Assembly (NCBI GenBank): GCA_016802295.1
Contig: JAESIW010000203.1
Span: 1,141,040 to 1,205,039, forward strand
DNA from: Brachionus rotundiformis
Lineage: Eukaryota; Rotifera; Eurotatoria; Ploima; Brachionidae
Length of the DNA stretch: 64,000 nucleotides
Direction: 5' to 3'
The notes beneath the pieces are model-generated. The model was not told where the DNA came from. It searched no databases and worked only from the letters and a program-made list of their open reading frames with translations. A program made the position numbers and the translations under genes. This document shows positions 9,950 to 20,287 of this stretch, one piece after another. Positions within the stretch are counted from its first letter, which is position 1. Every line of letters starts with the position of its first letter.

Positions 9950-10205
9950 AACCGTGACCGTGTCCACTTAGCCGTGCAAACTGTAAGCGCGCGGTCATTT
10001 GGCCTGACAGCTTGACGGTCCAATTTTAAAAATTAGTAAACACAAATTATTAAAATATTATTCATATTTTTTTTAAATTTCTTTAAATTTAATAGACCGC
10101 CCGTATTTATTACGGTCTTAAAATTGGACCGTTAAGTGGGCCGGCCAAGTGACCGCCTAAAACTGTCCACCAAACGGACCAGAATCGTCTGGCCGCATTC
10201 AACAC
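9950..10205. repeat. foldback (inverted-repeat) element
   Basis: The arm 'cggtcatttggcctgacagc' ending 'cggtccaattttaaaa' (about 9996-10032) is answered by 'ttttaaaattggaccg' ... 'ggccaagtgaccg' (about 10117-10161). Weaker complementarity extends outwards (tgtccac / gtggaca-type blocks). The centre is near 10076 in an AT-rich loop. The GC-rich arms stand out from the flanks. Probably a MITE; no clear target duplication seen. Confidence 0.55.
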
Positions 10206-10404
10206 AACACTAATTATTATATTTTCTCCGCTTAAAAAACTAATAACTGATTTTAATTTATCTGTTAGCAGATGATTGATAAAATTAGAATTAAAATAAT
10301 CAAAAGATTTTTCATAATTATCAATCAAAAGTTATCCTACTTATTGTTTTGTAAGGGTTTACCGTAATTTCTGATTTTTAGTAATGATTATCCTTATCTG
10401 TTAA

Positions 10405-10640
10405 GAAAATTTGACATAATAATGTTTACTGATGACACCACAATTAGTCACTCTCATAAGGGCTTAGATAGTTTTTTGAAAAATTTTTCCGGTACCAAAT
10501 TTTATTATAACAAGGTTGATATTAATTAGTCAAAAACCTTTTGTATGATATTATTCCCAAAATGATAAATCCTTGCAGAAATGAGATAAAATTTGTCAAT
10601 GAAATAACTCTTTTATTTTATAAAGTTGATAAAAAGAAGT
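10405..10640 (+). mobile_element. LINE reverse-transcriptase fragment with degraded FADD box
   Basis: The plus strand reads MFTDDTTISHSHKGLDSFLK followed downstream by SKTFCMILFPK. This is the catalytic box region of a LINE reverse transcriptase, where the usual F-A-D-D has become F-T-D-D. Stops and frameshifts follow. Dead fragment. Confidence 0.55.
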
Positions 10641-11254
10641 AAAATTACCATAATTTACGCTAATTTACTTGTTTTTACCTAAAATTATGTAAATTTACCA
10701 TGGGTTCGTATGTCATATCACTTTTATGTAGGTTTTTTTTATCGTTTAATATTATCAATGAAGATTAATATAATTTTTTCATAATATTTGTCAATTAATT
10801 TTTAGTTATCATAAAAATAAAAAAATAAAAAGATAATAAAGTATCATTTAAAGTAACCCAATAACAATAGAAAGTTAAAATTTGATTAAAAATGTAAAGA
10901 AAATTATCTTTTCATTTATCTAAATTGAATATTTTTCGATTCAATGTTTACAATGTAAAAATATTTCGTTTTAAAGAATAGTCATTATAGCAAATATATC
11001 CTAAGTTTAAATCTATGACAATTATAATTAATTTAAATATATTTAAATAACAATTTATTGTCTGTATATATTAAAATACAGAATAATCTTGATTTTCCTA
11101 CAATGATGCTTATGTTCCACAACAATAAAAAAAATTCTCCCAAACCGATGTTGAATGTTGTAAACTTAAAAATTCTTTTAATTAAGATAAAAGGTTTTAG
11201 ATGACTTTTATTTGTAAATTTTATAAACTTAAGTTAGCTTTTAAATATATTCCG
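10641..11254. other. intergenic, no gene seen
   Basis: Very AT-rich with no supportable reading frame. It is the upstream flank of the gene at 11286. Confidence 0.5.
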
Positions 11255-11280
11255 AGCCTGGAAAAATTTTTACTCAGGCT
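11255..11280 (+). promoter_or_regulatory. small hairpin just before a start codon
   Basis: agcctg (11255-11260) and caggct (11275-11280) are perfect inverted repeats around a 14-base A/T loop and end five bases before the ATG at 11286. The sequence 'ctttag' directly before the ATG could also be a splice acceptor for a 5'UTR intron or a spliced leader. An AT-rich TATA-like stretch 'ttaaatatat' lies at about 11241. Confidence 0.3.
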
Positions 11281-11285
11281 TTAGA

Positions 11286-11912
11286 ATGGCACAAAATCAA
11301 ATGAGCATTGATCAATGGATGAATTACTTTAACAGCATAAACAAATCATCCTCAACAAGCAGCAGCTGGAACCATAAACCTTTGAATAATAACCAACAAT
11401 TTAATCCACCACCTTTGCCAAATTCAAATAACCAGTTCTTTACCAACACAATGTTTAAGAATAACCAAGCTTATTCCAAACCAATTAATACTCTGTCTAA
11501 GCCAGACGACTCTTTTAAATTTACCAATGTAAATTCCATGCCAACAAATTTTTTCTCAGGTAACTTAAACAATACCATGTTTAATAATTCTGCAAAAAGT
11601 GTGCCATTTGTCGAAAATGGATATAATTTTGGTAATTTATCGGCTCAAAATTGGTTCAACGAAATGAGCCATTCCCAAAAGAAGCAGAAAAAAAAGCCTA
11701 AAGACTATTCAAGTCGACCTATAGTTTATATAGCTAATATTGACGACTATCGAAATGGATACAGAGATGACTATGAAACTGATTATGACTCAGAATATGA
11801 CGACTATGATTCCGAATATGATTCGGAATATGACGATGATGATTACCAAGATGAAGATGACTATTATGAACCAAGACACAAAGTATTCTATAAAAAAAAG
11901 CATCGATACTGA
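11286..11912 (+). CDS. Asn-rich protein with acidic Tyr/Asp tail, function unknown
   Basis: Intact 208-residue frame with ATG and TGA. I do not recognise a domain. Residues 1-125 are rich in Asn, Ser, Phe and Pro with recurrent aromatic residues flanked by Asn (NQFF, NYF, NNTMFNNS, NYNF-like), typical of disordered or condensate-forming segments. A basic patch QKKQKKKPK (131-139) could be a nuclear localisation signal. Residues 152-195 are an acidic Asp/Tyr/Glu repeat built on 'DSEYDDYDSEYDSEYDDD', and the end is basic (FYKKKHRY). No signal peptide or membrane segment. Codon use is AT-rich like the neighbours. The long open frame with a single composition plan argues for a real gene. Confidence 0.7.
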   Translation: MAQNQMSIDQWMNYFNSINKSSSTSSSWNHKPLNNNQQFNPPPLPNSNNQFFTNTMFKNNQAYSKPINTLSKPDDSFKFTNVNSMPTNFFSGNLNNTMFNNSAKSVPFVENGYNFGNLSAQNWFNEMSHSQKKQKKKPKDYSSRPIVYIANIDDYRNGYRDDYETDYDSEYDDYDSEYDSEYDDDDYQDEDDYYEPRHKVFYKKKHRY

Positions 11913-12653
11913 ATTTTTTTTTACAAATCGGTCACCAATTGTCTCACAACATCCAGATAAATGCCTAATTTTGTTTAAAATTTAGGATTGATAATTTTTT
12001 TATAATTACATATTAGAATAAGAACAAACTTTAACAATTAAAAAAAATAAAATTAGCTTTATAACAAATAAATTTGATTATCAATATTTTTAAGTCTTAA
12101 TGCTAGTTTATATTACGTTTATTCAAATTATCATGGTTATAAATTTTACACTATTTGCTTCAACTGACCGGCAGGATCTGGCACATTGACCTTAGAAGGC
12201 AGCTTTAGTGTAATATTTGGTGAAAAGATGCCCGTGCTCCTCTTCCATGTCTAAGCTTTCTTTCATATAAGAGCTGGTCTTATGTGCGTTCTTGACTCAT
12301 TCATATGGTCTTTACATTTTCCAGTGTAGTCTTTTGCTTTGTATCTTACCATGAAAAAATTCTTATTATGATTTATGAGGATTCTTTCGGAAAATCTTAA
12401 GGAAAATCACAGTTGAGGATTCTTATAAATTTCCTATAGGAACCTGAAAAGAATTCGTGCTAATTCTCATTTTTATTCTAATAAAGTCAGATAGTGTAAG
12501 ATTTTATCTATTAGATGAAATATGGTGCTTAATGAAATTTATTTTGGTTATTTTTTTATTTTATTTTTTCTTTACTTTTTTCTGTTTTCTCTTTTCCTTT
12601 ATTAATGTTAAAATTAAATTGAAAATTGATTATTTTGCCAAAATAGTCAATTT
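11913..12653. other. intergenic, no gene seen
   Basis: 3' flank of the preceding gene, then AT-rich DNA. A slightly GC-richer piece at 12160-12340 gives no family I recognise on either strand. Confidence 0.4.
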
Positions 12654-13688
12654 GGAGTAATAATCGAAAAAATGGATCAGTTTTGTACAAATTTCAGATT
12701 TGTGATTTTTTGTGAAATTTGGAACAAAAAATAAAAACAAAATATCAAAAATGGCAAAGCTCAAGTTCAGAAGGAGCAAAACATGTTCCGTGAATTGTAG
12801 CACTCGGTACATCATTTGTACCACCAATAGTATGATTCTGCAAAACTCTGCAAAATTTAAAACTTTGTGAATTTTACTACAAAAACAAAAACAAGATATC
12901 AAAAATGCTAAAGCTGAAGTTCTAAAAAAGCAAAACATGCTCTGTAAGTTTAAAGACATGGTACAGTACAATTTAAAACTAACTCGTATGCGTTTTGTTC
13001 CTTACCTCTTCCTTTCTTTTTCTTGAAAATTTTCTCAATATTTTTCATTAGATTACCGAATAATGAGAGGGAGATCACATTATACTTTAAAGATTAAGTC
13101 TTGTGAGTTGAAAAATATAATAATTGGAGACAAAGTATTTATTAATTTTGAAGATAAAGAACATGAAGGTAATATTATTTTATATCTGATTGTTTTAATT
13201 AAGCGTCTGTTTTAATGAATTACCCATTTATGTGTGTTGAATCAAAATCAAAGAATTTGACATCAGAACAGTCAACTATGAAGACATTTTGCTTACTAAT
13301 AAAAATGAACTGAATTAAATTATCTCTGTTCTTTTCTCAATAAGAGGGAGAAGAGGAAAGTAATAAGTAGAAGAAGAGGTGAGGAAGAAGAAAGGAATAG
13401 GAGAGGAATAAAAGCGTACAAGTTAGTTTTAAACTGTACTGTACATCCTTTGTACACAAGTTCTGAATTTTTGAATTTTGCAGACTTATTGCAGAGTTTT
13501 TCAGAATCATACTATTGGTGGTACAAAGGATGTACCGAGTGCTACAATTCACGGAACATGTTTTGCTCCTTCTGAACTTGAGCTTTGCAATTTTTGATAT
13601 TTTGTTTTTATTTTTTGTTCCAAATTTCACAAAAAATCACAAATCTGAAATTTGTACAAAACTGATCCATTTTTTCGATTATTACTCC
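12654..13688. mobile_element. 1-kb element with long terminal inverted repeats
   Basis: The left border 'ggagtaataatcgaaaaaat' is mirrored at the right border 'attttttcgattattactcc'. Inverted identity runs inward for about 200 bases almost without change, then with indels to roughly 13010 on the left and 13390 on the right. Each arm contains sub-units ('aaagctcaagttcagaagga', 'gcaaaacatg', 'ggtacatc') in both orientations, so the arms are themselves built from repeats. The unique core (about 13050-13330) has a short plus frame MRGRSHYTLKIKSCELKNII followed by GDKVFINFEDKEHEG, ending at a possible donor (gtaatatt). No transposase is present, so the element is non-autonomous. A smaller relative is at 41432-41690. 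Confidence 0.7.
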
Positions 13689-14076
13689 ACTCAAGTCAAG
13701 TTTTGGTTGTCAGTTTTATTCTTCAATTTTAAAAACAATAAATCAGTTGTGGGTTTTTGTTTTTCAAACCAAAAAGACAAATTGTCTATAAATTAGTCAT
13801 TCATCCTTTATAAAACTATCTTATTATAAAAATCTTGATTTGTTGCTTGCTTCCTCTTAATTTTTTTTTTAAATTTCATAAAAATAACAAATGAATTTTA
13901 ATAAGTTCTTTAGAGGATCTTTGAAAAACTTAAAAAAACTTAAATTTACTTGGTAAATTGAAAATTCTTAAGACGCTTTATGATCTGATAGAAAAAATCC
14001 TATAAACAAGAGTCAAGAGTTATTAGTTCTTACTTAGGACTTGTAGGATCAGGTCCTGAACTGCACAGGTATTTAG
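13689..14076. other. intergenic, no gene seen
   Basis: AT-rich. Only short chance frames. Confidence 0.45.
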
Positions 14077-14559
14077 TCAGGATTTTGATAGGTTTCCAGA
14101 GGAAAATTTTGATGAGATCCTATCAGGAATTCTTATTGTTAGAGTAGTTAGCCCTAGTTTACTGCATCGGTCTTCGTAGTTTAGGCTTTTGAACTGATGT
14201 ATGGTTTTCGTGGCTCTGTGTTGTACTTTTTCTTGCAATTTTATGTCTTTCTGGGTGTATGAACTCCAGGCCGAGCTTGCAAATTCTAAATGCGGTCTAA
14301 TATAGCATGTGTAAAGCTTTTTCCAGAGTTTTGCGTCTCTTAACGTAAAAGTGTTCCTTAATGAGCTGAGTATTAAGTTTGCGTTAGCAGCAGCTTTACT
14401 GACTTGGTGTGATGGCTTAAGATCATTAGAGAAAAAAATGCCAAGGTCTCTTTCCCATGTGGTTTCAGTTATTTTGATGTTTGTTTTTGAGTTGTGATCT
14501 GACATTGTGTAGGTTGCTTTTGGGTTGTTTTTGCCGATATCCATTACTTTGCATTTCAA
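14077..14559 (-). mobile_element. jockey/CR1-like LINE, C-terminal RT fragment
   Basis: A 160-codon minus-strand frame shows the thumb and C-terminal region of a non-LTR reverse transcriptase: GIFFSNDLKPSHQVSKAAAN, RPHLEFASSAW, QEKVQHRATKTI, YEDRCSKLGLTTL. The upstream fingers/palm with the FADD box are missing, so it is 5'-truncated and inactive. Confidence 0.85.
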
Positions 14560-15890
14560 TATGTTAATAACTTATGCAGGGATCATGTATTGACCATTAA
14601 GAGTAAAACCATGGCAGAATAATGAAATATCGTGACTATTCATTCCATAATTAGAAATAATTTATGTACCCAAGATCTTAATAAACCATCCTTTAATATA
14701 TTTTAATAATTTTAAGATTTCTAATTGATTAATACTAAGATAAATATTTTAAAATTTGACTCAAATTTAATATTATGGTTTTTTCATCATGAAATAATCA
14801 AAATGTCCAAAATTAAAATTCCATATAAATGTAGCAGCCAAATCAGCAATTTAAAAGGATTGGATTTTATAAACTAACAAAAATTATTCATTAATTTTTT
14901 TCTATTTTTTTAATTAAAAAGTATGATATGGTAAAAAAAGTGATTAACTCTATTAAATTTTATTAATTATATAATTTTAGGTCTTTTTTTGAGAAAAAAA
15001 TTAAATTTCTCTTGGTCAGAGTTGTTAATAGAATTATATATTTAGAATTTATGGCAGGTCGTAGCTATGAGTGGTTTTTCGTTTCCTGAGGAACTCAATC
15101 TAAAAGATTTAAACGCTGTATATTTATTTCATATTTGTTGCTTGTAACAGAATACTTGGAAAATAAACAATTGAAGCATAATTCACGTTTCTAAGCACAT
15201 TTAACATAAAACGCATTTAATTCATTTTGCTTAGAAATTTTATTATTTTTTTTGATAAGAAAAATTTATACTAATCTTCATTAAATAATTAGTTAAATCA
15301 AATATCATCATTCTTAATTTTTATCTCAATTTATATTATTTTAGGTCTATTTTTAGAAAAATATCTTTATAAAACAAAAATTTTATAAGTAAAAATATAT
15401 TTTTTAGAAATTATTTTTTAATATGTCTACATATTAAAATTTTGTGGTCAACCACATAATTAAAATTATAATTCAGATTTTTTGTTATTGATTAATTATA
15501 AAGCGAAAAAATACAATAATTTATGTATAAGAAATACAATCTTAATTTAAATTTAGCCAGATCTAAAGCTAGATTATTTCTAAAAAAATGGTGATCAAGT
15601 ACTCACTTCATGATTATTATAAGTCTTGGAGTAAAAATTATAATAAAATATTTTTTATTAAGCTTATATTTAAGCTAGGAAACATAAAAAAATTCAGTTT
15701 TTGTACTAAACAATTTCAACAAAAATATATTTCGCAGTTTTTTTTTCAAATTGGTAAAAACATAAAAGTTTTTTCCAAAAAAAACAGTAATCATATCTAT
15801 GTAATAGAAATTTTATTCGCTATCTATTAGGTTTAAAAAGAAAAAATTAAAGGAGACATTTGAAAAATTTAACTTTTGTTTGTTAAAGGT
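14560..15890. other. intergenic, no gene seen
   Basis: Very AT-rich. An 80-codon frame at 15588-15830 is Lys/Phe/Ile/Asn-rich, as expected from composition alone, and I do not support it as a gene. Confidence 0.45.
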
Positions 15891-16170
15891 GGGGTCTAGA
15901 AGATTGTCAAAACAGAACCAAGTACATAAAATTCAGTTTTAGCATAAAATTATGATTTTAGACAAACGCAATTTTAAATTCTAAATCAAGAGCTATTGGT
16001 AGTAAAAATTATTTTTATGTAATAAAGTTTTACTAAAATCTGAAGCTTTCTTTTTTCAATTTCGTTTCTTTTTTTTTTTATATTTAAGCTTTTAAAATTT
16101 AGAAAAAATTTATAATATTAAAATTATTTTTTAGACTTTAAATCAAATTACTTAAAAGATTGATTAAAAT

Positions 16171-17805
16171 ATGACTAAGTGTCCACTAGGTTACACTAAA
16201 GCTGACGCTGAGGCTTTTGTCACAAAGTACAAGGCTTCAAGTGGTCCAAGCAAATGTCCACTTGGCTACACTTTGGCTGACTTGAGAAAATTCATTGACT
16301 CGAGTGCATCTAGCTCGAGCAAGTGTCCATTTGGATTCTCATCAGTCAAAGCTGAACAATGTCCACTTGGCTACAACAAGGAGTCTAATCAGACAGGCAA
16401 GTGTCCACTTGGATATGCCAAGGACACAACTGGCTCAAGCAAATGTCCTTTGGGATATGTTAAAGAGGCTACTCCAGCTGGAAAATGCCCACTTAACTAC
16501 ACTAAACCATCTAAGGTGAGCTCGGACAAGTGTCCATTTGGATATGCTTCAAAGGCTGGATGCCCACTTGGCTTCACTTCAGGCGATGCTAATCAATTCA
16601 TGGCAAACAATAAGCCATCAGCAGGAGCAAGCAAATGCCCGCACAAGTTTACAGTTGAGGATGTGAAAAAATTTGTTGCTGAGAAAAATGCGTCAACCAA
16701 ATGTCCAGAAGGATTTAACATGGCTGACTTTTATAGATTTATGATGAGAAAGAAATCCGCCAGTGGTGCAACCAAATGTCCACTTGGATTTACTCAAGCT
16801 GATGCAGCAGCGGCCAAAAGTGAGAAGCAAAGCTCAGGCAGCAGCAAGTGTCCGCTTGGCTTTGGTCAAAGTGATTTTGAAGTATTTTCGGCTAAACACA
16901 AGCCATCTGGCGGTCAAACAAAATGTCCAAAAGGTTACACATTGGAAGATTTTTACACTTTTGTCAAAGAAATGAACGAGTCAACCAAATGTCCATTGGG
17001 ATATTCGATTGCTGACTTGTTCAGATTTGTGGCCAAACAAAAACAACCTGGCAAGTGTCCTCTTGGTTTTGCCAAAGTAGCCAATGAGTCCAAAGCTTGT
17101 CCGCTTGGATTTAGCAAAGAGTCTTCGGCCAGCAAATGTCCACTTGGATACACTCAAGCCGAAGCCGATAAATTCATGGCTGATCACAAACCATCTGGTG
17201 GCAATACAAAGTGTCCAAAACAATACAATCAGAATGATTTCAGCAAATTTGCTTCAGGCATAAAATCAAAGTGTCCTTTGGGCTATACACAATTGGACGC
17301 TGACAAATTTGCATCCACTCATAAGCCATCGGGTGGCAATACAAAATGTCCAAAGCAATACAATCTGGCTGACTTTAGACAATATGCCAATGAGAACAAA
17401 AATTCACATGCTCCAGCCAAATGCCCGTTTGGCTATGTCATAGAAGGATGTCACTCGAGCAAGTGTCCTCTGGGCTATACACATGCTCAAGCCGAAAAGT
17501 TCATAGACAACAACAAACCATCTGGCGGCGATACCAAATGTCCCAAACAGTACAATTTGGCTGATTATAGGAGATTTGTCGATCAAGGAACTCAATGTCC
17601 TCTTGGTTATGTTAAAAATGTGCCTGCTTCGAGCAAATGTCCACTCGGATACACAGAAGCAGATGCTCAAGCTTTTATGGTTCAATCTAAAGCTACGAAC
17701 AGTGGCACAAAATGTCCCAAAGGATACAATTTTGACCAATTCAAAAGCTATATTCAACAATCAGGAGGTCCCAAAAAGTGTCCTTTCCTGACATACAAAG
17801 CTTAA
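16171..17805 (+). CDS. Cys-Pro repeat protein, copy 1 (28 KCPLGY-type modules)
   Basis: Intact 544-residue single-exon frame. I do not recognise a named family. It consists of 28 modules each opening with (K)CP, mostly KCPLGY/F. Two classes alternate: short modules of about 11-16 residues, and longer ones of about 20-25 residues with an amphipathic stretch such as QAEADKF or LADFRQY, often ending KPSGG[NDQ]T before the next KCPK[QG]Y[NT]. There are 29 Cys in total, one per module plus one near residue 430, so paired zinc-finger geometry is absent. No signal peptide or membrane segment is evident, suggesting a cytosolic protein. Cys-Pro is the core of haem regulatory motifs, and the paralogue lies beside ALAS, so haem binding is an attractive inference. 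Redox or metal buffering, or a cross-linked structural protein, are alternatives. Confidence 0.88.
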   Translation: MTKCPLGYTKADAEAFVTKYKASSGPSKCPLGYTLADLRKFIDSSASSSSKCPFGFSSVKAEQCPLGYNKESNQTGKCPLGYAKDTTGSSKCPLGYVKEATPAGKCPLNYTKPSKVSSDKCPFGYASKAGCPLGFTSGDANQFMANNKPSAGASKCPHKFTVEDVKKFVAEKNASTKCPEGFNMADFYRFMMRKKSASGATKCPLGFTQADAAAAKSEKQSSGSSKCPLGFGQSDFEVFSAKHKPSGGQTKCPKGYTLEDFYTFVKEMNESTKCPLGYSIADLFRFVAKQKQPGKCPLGFAKVANESKACPLGFSKESSASKCPLGYTQAEADKFMADHKPSGGNTKCPKQYNQNDFSKFASGIKSKCPLGYTQLDADKFASTHKPSGGNTKCPKQYNLADFRQYANENKNSHAPAKCPFGYVIEGCHSSKCPLGYTHAQAEKFIDNNKPSGGDTKCPKQYNLADYRRFVDQGTQCPLGYVKNVPASSKCPLGYTEADAQAFMVQSKATNSGTKCPKGYNFDQFKSYIQQSGGPKKCPFLTYKA

Positions 17806-17982
17806 CCTACAAGATCAACATTGTTTGATCCTTGATTCACATTTAACCATTTAATCATTATAAACTACTCTCTTTAGTTAACAAATATTAGTTAATAAAT
17901 AGTTTTCGTTGTCTTTAATTTTATTTTTAATTACTCAAAATATTTATTTTTTCTTCATTTCTAGAGAAAGAAAATTTTTTTA

Positions 17983-18900
17983 CCATGGTTTTGTTTAAAT
18001 TGCCTCAGAAAAAATATGTTTGCATGAAATTTATAATGGTAAATTTAAAAGAGTCGTCTGGCTAAAATATATTAGTGTATTCTTCTAATTAATGTTTTAA
18101 AATATTAAAAGCTTTTTGGCACTTATCTCACCTTTATCATTTGCTGCTAGGTGAGCCAAAGTCATGAAGAGGGAAGCTATTTTAGCATAGTTCTCAATGA
18201 ACTTTTTACAGTATTGTTCAGTAGTTTAGACTTTTATCTTAACAGACTAGTTAGAAATTTTTTGATGTTTTAAGAGTGGTTTTTAAAAAAATTTTTATTA
18301 GCTTTCAGGTTTGATTCATAATTAACGTAAATTTTCTTCAAAACAAAAGAATTATCTTTTAATTATCTAAAAGATGAAAGTTTAGTAGGAATATTTATAT
18401 ATTTTATTTTATTAATTTTCATAAATATTATATTAAAAATACAAAATCAATTTGACAGAAAAAAATATAAAAAATTTAATACCAATTAGATTTTTATGGG
18501 AGAAAAAGTTGCACTAGTATTCTTTTATCTGTTTTATTTTTGCTTTATTTATTCAGATTAGTCTAGTTATAATAAATTATTATTGCCTTAAAGTGTTTAT
18601 TTTTTTCCTTGGAGAAATAAAAAACTTGACGGTCAAAATGGTGAATTTTTTCGGGGTTAAAATTTCTCATTAATTTTACCGAACTCAACTTTAATTTACT
18701 TAATTTTAAATGAATAAATAAATAGAATAAAATTCAATTCAAAATTTTCATTAAATATAAAAGTTTAGTAAAAATCACAACATTTAATGGAAAATTAACT
18801 AAATTGGCAACACTTCCTTTAATTTTAAGATAAGATATAGAAAAGGAAAGACTAAAACTTTAAAATTATTCTTGTTTTTATAGTTTATGTCTTTTCTTTT
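17983..18900. other. palindrome spacer, left part
   Basis: No gene seen. Bases about 18235-18325 ('agaaattttttgatgtttta' and 'agagtggtttttaaa') recur inverted at 19945-20025 and again, diverged, at about 60205-60280, so this is an interspersed repeat. Confidence 0.5.
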
Positions 18901-18939
18901 AATTTTAGTCCCTTTTTCCTAGTTCCAAAAATCATAATG

Positions 18940-19258
18940 AAAATTGAAAGCTAATAAATAATTCTCTGGTGGCGGTTCTAGCAAAATTTTTGAAACAAAA
19001 AGTTTAAAATGTGAATATTGTGAGAAGCAACATAAACTGGGGAAAAATTTTTGTCCTGCTAATGGTAAGAAATGTAACCAAGTAACCACTGCAAGAAGCA
19101 GTGGTTTGTGAAAGAAAAGCAAAAAGCAATACGAAAACAGTGAATTGTATAAATGTAGTGATCGCAAAAGTGATGATGGTCTTGAGTTTATTTTTGCAGT
19201 GAATGATAATGGCTTTCCGAAGCTTTGTTTTGAAATTAATGGTACGAATATTAAATTA
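18940..19258 (+). mobile_element. Ty3/gypsy gag-pol junction fragment
   Basis: The plus strand reads KCEYCEKQHKLGKNFCPANG, a retroviral-type zinc-knuckle arrangement, then a stop, then EFIFAVNDNGFPKLCFEING, which leads into the position where the aspartic protease DTG would be expected. The frame is cut at 19259 by the Tc1 remnant, before the protease active site. I infer a dead LTR-retrotransposon fragment; no LTRs were identified. Confidence 0.5.
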
Positions 19259-19873
19259 TACAGTATGTTGCAAAAGTTTAGAAATTTTCACAATTTAATT
19301 GTTAAAATGACCGCCTTTGGTGCTATAACAAGCAAAAACTTTTTTTTGCATAGATTCAATCAACTTCTGTACGTACTTAGTCGGAATCTTTAACCACTCT
19401 TATTGTAAAACTTCTTTTAAATGCTCGATAGAGGTTACTTTTGTGCTTACCATTTTGGCATCCATGTATGACCATAAGTTCTCGATTGGGTTGAGATGTG
19501 GTGAACGGGCACATATCGTTTTTTAGTTGAAGAGACACATTTTGGAGATACACCTAACATGTTGGCTATCTCATTTAACTTTTTATCTCAACTTTTTTAG
19601 CAGACCCACGATCTGCCATTTTAGTGGGCTAGAGACGTTTTTTTTACCCAATTTTTGGTTAAGTTATTTTGAAAATAGTAGTATTAAGTAGTTGGAGAGT
19701 AATTATATTAAGCAGTTTAGGAGCAGAATTTACTCAAAATTAGAAGATATGTAAGAATTAATAGAATTATTTTTTTAATTTAGTACTGAATTTTTCGTCA
19801 AATTCAAAAAAAAATCAATTTTAGATAAATAATATAATTAATTGTTAAACTTTGCAAAATACTGTAATCGTTA
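19259..19873 (-). mobile_element. internally deleted Tc1/mariner element
   Basis: Terminal inverted repeats: left 'tacagtatgttgcaaaagtt' at 19259 and right ending 'aactttgcaaaatactgta' at 19871-19873, both opening at TA. The minus strand keeps the transposase C-terminus: PHLNPIENLWSYMDAKMV, with the conserved Glu of the DD34E triad in PIENLW. A frame-broken N-terminal piece is near 19560-19620. The first catalytic Asp residues are missing, so it is inactive. It appears inserted in the gypsy fragment. Confidence 0.75.
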
Positions 19874-20287
19874 CGGACGAATTTTTTTTTAAACAATTAA
19901 AAAAAAAAAAAAAACAAAGCGCTTGATTATTTGGTCTAATTCATTCATTATGAATCAAACCTGAAAGCTAATAAAAATGTTTTTAAAAAACCACTCTTAA
20001 AACATCAAAAAATTTAGTTCTTTTTTTTTTATTTTACACTTATTTTTAGCAATTTTAATTTGCTCAAAAATAAAAAAGTTGTCCTAACATTTTTTTCAAA
20101 TAATGTGGAGTAAAAAAATTTTCTTTCTCTAGAAATGAAGAAAAAATAAATATTTTGAGTAATTAAAAATAAAATTAAAGACAACGAAAACTATTTATTA
20201 ACTAATATTTGTTAACTAAAGAGAGTAGTTTATAATGATTAAATGGTTAAATGTGAATCAAGGATCAAACAATGTTGATCTTGTAGG

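Noticed and set aside
14560..15830. 80-codon frame at 15588 as a gene
   Set aside because: Amino-acid content is what AT-rich DNA gives by chance. No start context or family.
16171..17805. Reading the Cys-Pro repeats as zinc fingers or metallothionein
   Set aside because: There is one Cys per module, spaced about 11-25 residues apart, without CxxC pairs or conserved His, so zinc-finger geometry is not met. Loose metal binding is not excluded.
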